Position numbers and translations under genes: made by a program
Shown: positions 56,601 through 64,000 of the stretch, in pieces
Layout: the number at the start of each line of letters is the position of its first letter
Position numbering within the stretch: position 1 is the first letter of the stretch
The notes under the pieces: generated by a model
What the model was told of the DNA's origin: nothing
What the model saw: only the letters and a program-made list of their open reading frames with translations
The model's database searches: none
Assembly: GCA_029255685.2 (NCBI GenBank)
Contig: CM055315.2
Location: forward strand, 56,825,181 to 56,889,180
Direction: 5' to 3'
Length of the DNA: 64,000 nucleotides
From: Silene conica
Taxonomy: Eukaryota > Streptophyta > Magnoliopsida > Caryophyllales > Caryophyllaceae

Positions 56601-57977
56601 CTTTATGTCATATATCTTTGATTAGTCTAGTTTAGTAGGGTTTAATAAAGGTGATTTTGATGGTTATTTGATGGGTTGAGAAGCATTTTATGAGATTTTA
56701 ATTCACATGTCTTTGATATTGGGTTGATAATGAATTTGCATGTTTTTATGGGTTAATTGGATTGATTTATTAATATAGATGGAGTAGGCTTCTTTGGAGG
56801 TTGTTGGGCTAAAGATGTCTCATTCAATATGTTTTTTGAAGCAAGTCAAGGTCCAATTACTATGATCCAAGCAAGTGCACATCAAAATGAACATTGGACT
56901 CCATGGATTTCATGCATTCAACTCATATTTTATGACACAACTTTGGATTCCAATACTATTTTATGACACAACATGGGACTTAATGCAATTTCAACAACTC
57001 CTTAATTCTCATTTATTTTGGTAATAATACCTATAATTTAAGAGACATTAAGGAGTTGTCATTTGAAGACCTATATAAGAAGATGTTGTTGACACTTTTA
57101 GGGTGTGCTTCCATATGTTTTACATACTTCTTCATCATTTTAATCATTAGAATACAATTTCTATAGTTTATTTTAATTAGTTTTATTTGTATGGAAGAGT
57201 AATTTATTCGTCTTGGATCAAGCAATTGAAGCAAATGAATTAGTGTTTTGTAAGACTCTTTACTCTATATTTTTATCTCTTGAATATTGATTTTTATTCT
57301 CAATTAATTATTATGATTATTGATAGTTTTTACTAGTTTGATCACCTAGTTTATATTATCTCTAATCTATTGCTAGTTTAGAAATTTGAATCTTTTGTTC
57401 AATTACCTAGACATTAGTAGCAACTATTGTTCATCAATTGTATGCTTTTCATCGTTGTTGAATTGTAGGAGAATAATAATAATATGAATTAAAGTGTAGA
57501 ACTGCTTGTGTATGCATTTGTTCTTCTTTGTTGGCTTCTCTAGTTATAACCTATGGCATGATTAAATTTAGATACGCTTGGACTAGATTGTCATCACCAT
57601 AAGGGTTGTTTATGTGCGCTTTTCGCAGTGTGCAACTAAAAATAAGGAGAAGTAGAAAATCATGTTTTCACAACAAAGTATTCAAGAGTAAATAGAATCT
57701 AAAAGTGTCAATGATCAAACCTATATCATTTGTGGAAATTGTAAGACCCAAGACTTCTTTTTATAATTTCATTTATTCGAATCTTTTAATATTTTGCTTT
57801 GTTAGATTTAGATTTAAAACCACAAACACCCCCCAATTGGTTACATTAGAATTATTTACACAAACACACATTAAACATAGACCTTCCTTGTGGGATCGAC
57901 CCCTACTTACCCTCGCTATTGTTAGAGTTTGTAGCGGATAAAATTGTTAATTTGGAGACTCGCGACAAGTCGAGCCA
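56600..57977 (+). mobile_element. Athila-like 5' LTR (left border uncertain)
   Basis: The right end is GTCGAGCCA at 57969-57977, followed by the primer-binding site. The GTGGGATCGACCCCTACTTACC block (57889-57910, shown here in part by its first words) is typical of the last part of Athila-type LTRs. The left border is my guess, because start TG and a partner LTR are not identifiable. Confidence 0.55.
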
Positions 57978-57982
57978 AATTT

Positions 57983-58000
57983 TGGCGCCGTTGCCGGGGA
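57983..58000 (+). other. Primer-binding site, Athila type
   Basis: TGGCGCCGTTGCCGGGGA, six bases after the LTR end. This is the primer-binding site used by Athila-lineage Gypsy elements and fixes the orientation and the LTR end. Confidence 0.85.
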
Positions 58001-59430
58001 AGGCAATTGTTTTATTTGTGTGCTTGTAAATATTTCTTGTCAATTTTTTTTTTAATACGGGTCTTGTGTCTTAATTAGAAAATGTGTTTTCATTTCCCCC
58101 AACAAGAGGATGAATTACTTCATCACTACTTTGAAAGGCTAGAGATATACTTGGTAGAACATCCATCTTTATGTAAGGGTCAAGGTTTTTGGGTTGGTCT
58201 CTTTCATATTTTAATCAAAGTACTCAAATAGATGTTCAAGTAGAAAGCGAGGGTGGATTTTTCAAGTTGAAACATGAAAAGAAATGGGATGTGCTTGATC
58301 TTTTGGTTGAAAATTCCCGAAAACTAGAAGTGACTAAATCAACTTTAAATCTTACTCCTTGTTTTGATAGCCCAATGAATAATGATTTGAGTCAAAATGA
58401 TGATATGAACAACCTTGATGATTCTAATTCTCTTACTTTTGATGTGAGTACTCCAATTTATGATGAAGTGTAACATCCCGTATTTTCGTAAAATCTAATT
58501 TAAGCATTTTAAGTATTTTAAGTGATAAAAATAATAATTTAGTAATTTATTTTGTGAGACTCTAATTTAATAAATAAGATCCGTCTTAAGAACCTCCAGT
58601 TCTTAAGACGAATACAACTTGGCATAGTTAAATATCCGACTCAAGTATTCATTTCCATATCCGGACCCGTTTCATTTATTCGGAAAGGACAACTCTCATG
58701 TCCTCTTATAAACCCTTATGTCGACATAATAACCCCCTTCATCCTCAACATCTCATTTCTTTTACAGTAAACAACTTTCTCAAAACCTCCATAAAACCCT
58801 TCCTTCTTTTCAAGCTTTCTTCATCATCCGTTCATCGAATCGCGAAAGTAAGTACATTTTCGGAATCCTCGTTCAATTTCCAAGACATCCATCACTTTCG
58901 TTTTTCATTTTATCGACTTCAAAAATCGGCCTGTTTTGCCTTTGATTCGTTTTTAGTGATTCTGAACCGTTTTCTTCATTGTAGGAGTTGGTCTTGACAA
59001 TCCCGACGTGGACTCTTACGTGGTTGAGGAGGATCAGTTGCCGGAATAAGCTTAAAGGTGACGATAATGAGAAACTCGGCCTTTATGTGTATATTAGCAT
59101 GCTTGGTGTTTTTGATGTTTGTTCTTCTGATTTTATTCAAGCTCTATGATTATTGGACTTAGTATCATGATTAGGATGTTGTTTATGTGATGAATTCATG
59201 ATCCAAGATATGTTTATGTGCTCACAAGTTTAATTTCAGTTTTTCATATGTTAAGACGGATACTTGAAATTGATCGTTTGAGGATTGTGTTGGGATTTAT
59301 GTGCTGTTAGAAAGTAGTATTTGGTGATTTGTAATGATGGGAAAACAACACTTGTACCGATTCATGAGTTTTCATGTTGAATTGTTGAGTTTTTCGAATG
59401 GCTGGAAACGCGATTTTCAGCGACAGGCTC

Positions 59431-59848
59431 TCTGAGCCGGTCGACCGACCGGCCGCCGGTCGACCGGCTGAGAGCGTTTCTTGGGATTTTTGTGTTTTAC
59501 GCGAGACTTTGAGACCATAGGAAATAGGTCTCCCAGCCGGCAGACCGGCCGCCTGCCAGCCGGCTGGGAGTGCGTTGTGATACTTTTGGTAGTTTTGAAA
59601 ACTTAAGAGTAGTCCCAGCCGGCAGACCGGCCGCCTGCCAGCCGGCTGGGAGTGCGTTTTTGTTATGCGTGTTTTCAAGTTTTAAAGGAAGCTGAGTTCC
59701 CAGCCGGCCGACCGGCTGCCTGCCGACCGGCTGGGAGTTCGTATAGTGTTTCAGAAAAGAAAGAGGAAAGGCTGAGAGGTCACCAGCCGGCCGACCGGCT
59801 GCCTGCCGACCGGCTGCCTGCCGACCGGCTGCCTGCCGACCGGCTGGG
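59431..59848. repeat. Composite GC-rich inverted repeats (CCAGCCGG type)
   Basis: Five units, at 59431-59470, 59531-59570, 59611-59652, 59697-59738 and 59781-59849, each open with CCAGCCGGC or AGCCGGTC and close with its complement GCCGGCTGG or GACCGGCTG. Inner parts are CGACCGGCTGCCTGC modules; the last unit has four of them in tandem. Unit bodies differ, but ends stay complementary. Confidence 0.9.
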
Positions 59849-60018
59849 GACCCCTGTAGGCTATTTTGAGGATTTTGTAAATTGAGTGTAACTTTCAAAC
59901 GGTTAATCGGTTTTACTTGAAACTTGTTTTGTGTACCTTTGACATGTATTTGAGGTCCCCGGAGGATGGGCAACATTATATTGGGTTCGGGAATATAGTG
60001 AGGATAGAGACCCCCCGG

Positions 60019-60956
60019 TCGGGCAACCGAAAGGGAAACCGGCTCTCCCTCATCTTAGTTCTCGAGGTCAATTAAGTGTTGATTAGAAGTTAAAGGTAGA
60101 ACTATAGAGTAGTTCATAGACTTGAATGATATTGTTTTGATGCGTATTAAGTTATGCGTTAAGATGTCGCCTCTGAACTTAATACGTAGGTTGTTTGTCA
60201 TGTATAGGGGTATGCGTTGAGTTTTCGCCTCTGAGCCCTATATGTGTTTGTTTGTCGTGTATGGAGCCATGCGTTGAGTTTTCGCCTCTGAGTTCTATAC
60301 ATGTCTGTTTGTCGTGTCTGGGACATGCGTTGAGTTTTCGCCTCTGAGTCCAGACATGTATGTGTGATCGCGTCAGGACATGCCTTAAGCTGGCCTCTGA
60401 GTCTGACGAGTAGAGCAACTGCACGACGGGGCAGTCAGGTTGTCATACCTTACCCGGAGTGCAGGTGTTTGGTGCTAGAACATGCGTTGAGTTTTCGCCT
60501 CTGAGTCTAGTATCTTGTGATGTAGTAAGGGTCCATGCGTTGAGTTTTCGCCTCTGAGTTCCTTACTTGTGATAGTGAATTGAATGTTAGTCCATGCGTT
60601 GAGTTTTCGCCTCTGAGTCTAATGTTCAGTGATAGCCGGTCCATGCGTTGAGTTTTCGCCTCTGAGTCCTTGCTTGATATTGTGAACTTGGTATTTAGGT
60701 TATGCGTTAAGATGTCGCCTCTGAACCTTTATGCTTGCTGATTTATTTAGTACCTAGGTTATGCGTTAAGATGTCGCCTCTGAACCTTTGTACTCGCTGT
60801 TTATATCTGCTTGCCTTGATGATGGTACAGTGTCAGATATGCCTAGTATGTTATCGTTGTTATATGGTTGTGGTTAAATCATCCAAGGCATTGGATGACT
60901 CTTAGTTCGGTTTCATAAATGATTAGATTGAAAGACCCCCCGACTGGATAACCAGT
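60019..60956 (+). repeat. Two copies of a compensating hairpin block
   Basis: Blocks at about 60005-60050 and 60931-60972 share AGACCCCCCG on the left and AGGGAAACCGGCTCTCC on the right. Between them is TCGG-GCAA-CCGA in the first and ACTGG-ATAA-CCAGT in the second: different stems, both perfect, both with four-base loops. The blocks bracket the repeat array 60143-60787. Confidence 0.85.
60143..60787 (+). repeat. Hairpin array with core ATGCGTTGAGTTTTCGCCTCTGA-type and varying arms
   Basis: Eleven units share a core ATGCG-9 bases-CGCCTCTGA in two versions (TTGAGTTTT or TTAAGATGT in the middle; one unit is degenerate). Arms by unit: CGTATTAAGTT/AACTTAATACG; TATAGGG/CCCTATA; TGTATGGAG/TTCTATACA; TGTCTGG/CCAGACA; CGTCAG/CTGACG; TGCTAGA/TCTAGTA; AGTAAGG/CCTTACT; TGAATGTTAG/CTAATGTTCA; a weak AG..GG/CC..GCT; AGGTT/AACCT; AGGTT/AACCT with outer TAC/GTA. 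The core itself closes with GCG/CGC around a nine-base loop. Confidence 0.93.
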
Positions 60957-62017
60957 AGGGAAACCGGCTCTCCTTCTTATCTGTTTATGAAGTTAGTTGA
61001 GAGCCGTGCATGGTAATCGCATGATAGTAAGAGATCAGATGATGATTTGTTTATGCTTCACATGTTGATATATGTTGGAGTATTCTGTATTGTTTTATAT
61101 GTTACGTGTTGTCACAAAAGGTGGCTAGGAGAACTCTAATCACTCCCCACTGACTGTGGCGTACATGTTTTCATGTATGTAGGTACATGCAGGGTTGGAG
61201 ATCGGGGTTACAGGAGAGCTAGCGAGTGATGATCCATTCATCAGTTGACTTACCCGTTTACACTTAGCTAGACTCTTAGACTTTTGTTGTTTACATTTTG
61301 GTGCCTGTAGGGATGTTCCATCCCAGGCTGTGTATATATTTCATTTACGTACTTAGAACTGCTACTTATCTATTGTTATTTATGTCAGTTCTGTTTCCAG
61401 TTTCAGTTTTAAGCTTCTCGCATGTTAGTTTAGTTTGCTAAAAAGTTTTAATTCCGCTGCAATTTTGGTACTTTTATGTGTTTATATTTCCGCTTTCGCG
61501 AGGGGTTTTACATGAAGAATATATACATGACTTTGATTTGTTCACCTTGTCCTATATTGAACCCGACATAGATTTTACCATGCCCCCGCAATTTGATGAC
61601 GACTTTTTGGGTGGAGATTCGGGTGATATATTATGGGATTTAAATGACAATTTTGTTAGGAGTGGGGAAAACATGTTGACTAAGATGACCCGATTGCATA
61701 AAGAACCATACCACGAGTATGTGGTTATTTTTTATATGCCAATAGAACCGGAGAAAGATGTTTTTCATGATAATATCTTTATGAGCTGTTTATGGTTTGT
61801 TATGATTATAAGCTTTTATGATGTGTGGATTCACTCTTTTGATAGCTTATATGATCTTCTCCTACGGGCATTGACATGTACCGATCCTAATTTAATTTTT
61901 ATTTTGATTGAAGGGGTAGTACTGCGTGACCCCTTAATTGGTTTTCGAGCTTTAATGTGCGTCGTGCGGGACATTAAACCAGCGCTTTCGGGAGGCAACC
62001 CGGTTTTTGTTATTTAA

Positions 62018-63241
62018 CGCTTTTGCTTTAGTTTTTGAATATGGTAGTTTGAATTTTCCACATATGGTTACATGGGTGGTGACGGGTGACGGGTGACGGA
62101 ACTGTGCAAGACCCAATACTCTCTTTTGTCAAAGGAAAAAAAATAGAGAAGCTGAAACACAAGAAAGAGGAAAAGAAGGAAACAAGAGAAAGCTTGGTGC
62201 GGCCATAGCCGCATGGTGCGGCCAAAACAGCCCTCGCAAAAGCTGTAATGCGGCCAGAGCCGCATCGTGCGGCCGTAGCAGCATCACGCGGCCAAAACAG
62301 CCCTCACAAAAGCTGTAATGCGGCCAGAGCCGCATCGTGCGGCCATTGTAGCATCTTGCGGCCTCAGCACCGCAACTCCTCACGGCCACCTCCTCTGCTC
62401 AGTCTGCCGCTCTCCTCGACATCCACCAGTACCCTCGGCAAACCACCACCCCGCGGCCTCCCCTTCTGTTTGTCTGCCGCGCTCCTCGGCCACCGAGACC
62501 CCCACCGACAGCCTCTACTGTTCCTCCTGCCGCTCTTCTCTGCCACCTGCGAACCCCAGCGGCCACCTCCACCGCCACAGGTATTCTCCGTCTTCTCTTG
62601 CTCCTTCTTCCTTCACCACAAAAAACCAGAAAAAAAACAAAACAGAAACACAACAAAAAACCCGACTCAGCTCCATTGTTCCTCATTCGAGATTGCTCAT
62701 ACATTCTAAATCACACAAATTTGGTTATAATCTTTGATTTGTCCTTCATAGTACCCAATTCCATTGTTCCAATTTGTGGGAATTTCGAGTTGACGAAGCC
62801 CTGACAATTGGGGATTCGAAAACTTCGCAATAGGCCATTATAAGTTTCGAAAATGAGATCCTATTTTACAATAGGACAAATGCCCAATTGACTCTCGTAT
62901 TTCAGAGACAAATTTGTCTATTTTTTTGAGTAAATGTTGGTGAATTATAGGATTTTGGGATTGGGATTGGAATTGTTAAAATTGTTTATTTTCGAGGGAG
63001 TATTGGAGTTGTGAGGGAGTTTGTTCGGTCTTGTTGTATACTTTGAGGGAGTTTTTGTTGAGAATTGTTGTCGTTGTCGGGATAAGAACCACCTGTTGCC
63101 AAACTACACCCGTTTCTACCTCAAACAAACCCGGAAAAAAAAACCAAAAAAATAAAAAAATCCAAAAAAAAAGCCGGAAAAATAATACTTTCACCACATA
63201 TTTCTTTTCCTTTTCCTTACCTTACTTTTATTGTACCTCAC
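62018..63241 (+). mobile_element. 3' non-coding part of the Athila-like element
   Basis: GC-rich to 62600, with a palindrome array at 62199-62361 and a proline-rich simple stretch (62360-62600) that gives ORFs on both strands, unlikely to be genes. From 62700 it is AT-rich and featureless. Long A runs occur at 63130-63180 and 63305-63365. Confidence 0.5.
62199..62361. repeat. TGCGGC/GCCGCA hairpin repeats
   Basis: Hairpins TGCGGC-cata-GCCGCA (62200-62215) and twice ATGCGGC-caga-GCCGCAT (62248-62265 and 62318-62335) lie in a roughly 70-bp tandem unit that also contains GCGGCCAAAACAGCCCTC. The loop differs between first and later copies. Confidence 0.85.
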
Positions 63242-63277
63242 ATTGAGGGCAATGTGAAATTTTAAGCGTGGGGTAGG
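63242..63277 (+). other. Athila-type ATTGAGGGCAATGTG block
   Basis: ATTGAGGGCAATGTGAAA followed by TTTTAAGCGTGGGGTAGG resembles a block that I know from the 3' part of Athila-like elements (a GAGGACAATG...AAGTGTGGGG pattern). It supports the assignment of 56.6-64 kb to one such element. Confidence 0.6.
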
Positions 63278-63383
63278 AAATACCTTATGTATATACATTA
63301 TTTTCGTAAGAAAAAAAAAAGAAAAAATGACAAAAATGACAAAAAAATAAAAAAAATAAAAAAAAGAATAAATAATAACCCGG

Positions 63384-63555
63384 CTAGGTGAAAACCCGCA
63401 AGGGCGGACACCTAGGCAATATTGGGTAAATGGCCGAGGACGGATTGAAAACCCGAAAGGGCGCTCCGGGTAAAATGAAGAATTGAGTTGTGTGCCATGA
63501 GAGTAGTGTAAAGAATAAAAGCTAGATTGAAAACCCGCAAGGGCGGGCGATCTAG
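63384..63555 (+). repeat. Three GNRA-tetraloop hairpins with varying outer stems
   Basis: Each copy has TGAAAA-CCC-GNRA-GGG-CG inside an outer stem. Copy 1 (63384-63415): CTAGGTG/CACCTAG, loop GCAA. Copy 2 (63441-63468): CGGA/TCCG plus a G-T and a G-C pair, loop GAAA. Copy 3 (63522-63555): CTAGATTG/CGATCTAG with one G-T pair, loop GCAA. GCAA and GAAA both fit the GNRA tetraloop rule. The copies lie in the 3' non-coding part of the Athila-like element. Confidence 0.88.
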
Positions 63556-63559
63556 GCAA

Positions 63560-64000
63560 AATGAGAGATTTAAGAAAAAAAAAGGAAAAAACAAAGATGT
63601 TATTTGGTTACATGGTTTATCTTGGAGATGGCGACATAAGGAGGTTTGAAGGGTGATTCGGGTTAGGTTTATTGTTACCTAGGAGAGATAAGGAGGGTGT
63701 GGGAGGTGATTCATTATGTATTTTGACATATACTACATTGAGCTTTTCGTGTTCATATTTCACATGTAGTTTGTTGTCGGAAGTTCGTTGATGACGGGGA
63801 TGTTTGTGTGGTCATTATTTTGAAGTTAGGTGTATTATTCTTGTGATCATATGCTTATTTGAGGGAAGATATAAGGAGAAAAAGTGAGGTTGTTTGAGAT
63901 GCAAGAAGTAAATAATGGTGATGATTGGAGCGAGTAGCGGTTGTGTGATGTGTTTTGAGTTGAAGCAAGCTACTTACGTTTCGCTATATAGGCCTAGGTG
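63560..64000 (+). mobile_element. Continuing non-coding element sequence
   Basis: G/T-rich sequence without ORFs or clear repeats running to the window edge. It probably belongs to the same Athila-like element, whose 3' LTR would lie beyond the window. Confidence 0.4.

Larger units (their letters stand above)
58469..61512 (+). mobile_element. Solo LTR (Tekay-like), 3044 bp, TGAAG duplication
   Basis: Starts TGTAACATCCCG, ends GGGGTTTTACA, flanked by TGAAG on both sides (58464-58468 and 61513-61517). Shares the ACTCCCCACTGACTGTGGCG block (61148-61167) with the LTR at 51970-54988, which sets orientation. No internal domains, so it is the product of LTR-LTR recombination. It contains three kinds of hairpin repeats: 59431-59848, 60019-60956 (pair) and 60143-60787. 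Confidence 0.95.
58082..62017 (+). pseudogene. Unusual ORF of an Athila-like non-autonomous element, split by a solo LTR
   Basis: The frame opens with ATG at 58082 (MCFHFPQQEDELLHHYFERL), has one frameshift near 58215, and runs to 58468. There a 3044-bp solo LTR is inserted. Beyond the target repeat the same frame resumes (EEYIHDFDLFTLSYIEPD) and ends at 62017 in VRDIKPALSGGNPVFVI. Without the LTR it would be roughly 300 codons. No zinc knuckle, protease, RT or integrase motif is visible; only the first 30 residues recall gag (HYFERL). The stop is embedded in AGCGCTTTCGGGAGGCAACCC, a block found in Athila-type elements. The element thus seems to carry a single non-standard ORF of unknown function. 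Confidence 0.6.

Noticed and set aside
59307..59976. Minus-strand ORFs rich in AAGRQAAGRP
   Set aside because: They come from GC-rich inverted repeats in a solo LTR; no domain, and both strands are open.
60143..60787. CRISPR-like look (repeats with unique spacers)
   Set aside because: Plant nuclear context, unequal repeats, spacers pair with each other across the repeat, and no cas genes. A hairpin array in an LTR explains it better.
62129..62737. Proline- and serine-rich ORFs on both strands
   Set aside because: Simple-sequence region in a non-coding part of an element; overlapping frames in both directions show it is a composition effect.

Overview
The window is nuclear DNA of a flowering plant. 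Three intron-containing genes have typical plant protein families and GT-AG splice sites, and most of the rest is plant-type LTR retrotransposons, Helitrons, MITEs, a LINE and a MULE. A member of the Caryophyllales is my guess from the style of the repeats, with low confidence; species cannot be read from the sequence.

Layout. 1-5.3 kb: a Copia LTR on the plus strand abutting a broken minus-strand Copia element (gag, protease, part of pol, primer-binding site, complete 5' LTR), which itself sits in a Gypsy-type LTR (to 6.8 kb). 7.2-11.35 kb: minus-strand Athila-like gag-protease remains, split by a solo-type LTR and cut by a Copia LTR (11.35 to about 12.2 kb). 13.5-15.5 kb: decayed MULE transposase gene. 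16.2-19.4 kb: Helitron. 20.3-26.7 kb: GT14 glucuronosyltransferase gene, whose 4.2 kb first intron holds a MITE and a solo LTR. 27.9-30.2 kb: 5'-truncated LINE. 31.6-35.3 kb: two head-to-tail Helitron copies, one hit by a hAT MITE and the other by a second Helitron. 35.7-37.8 kb: IST1-like ESCRT gene. 38.8-40.7 kb: polyol transporter gene. 41.7-42.4 kb: hAT-type MITE. 43.3-45.6 kb: solo LTR. 46.9-49.7 kb: fragments of unrelated genes (SH3P, PIP5K, one unknown). 50.2-64 kb: nested LTR elements (an Athila-like 3' LTR, a 3 kb Tekay-like 5' LTR with primer-binding site, and an Athila-like non-autonomous element interrupted by a 3 kb solo LTR with a perfect target duplication).

The three intact genes appear independent: Golgi arabinogalactan glycosylation, multivesicular-body sorting, and proton-coupled polyol or sugar uptake. 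All three read on the plus strand.

The most interesting signal lies inside the retroelements. Several carry arrays of short hairpins. In at least three arrays (53.9-54.4, 60.1-60.8 and 63.4-63.55 kb) a conserved loop or core is flanked by arms that differ between copies yet stay complementary within each copy. That is the pattern expected of selected or copied-by-structure RNA hairpins rather than plain minisatellites. Other elements carry perfect palindromes in similar positions (CTCGATCGAG, GGTCGACC, GCGCAGCTGCGC and TGCGGC-cata-GCCGCA types). I recognise these as hypervariable UTR/LTR repeat regions in general, but not these hairpin families.
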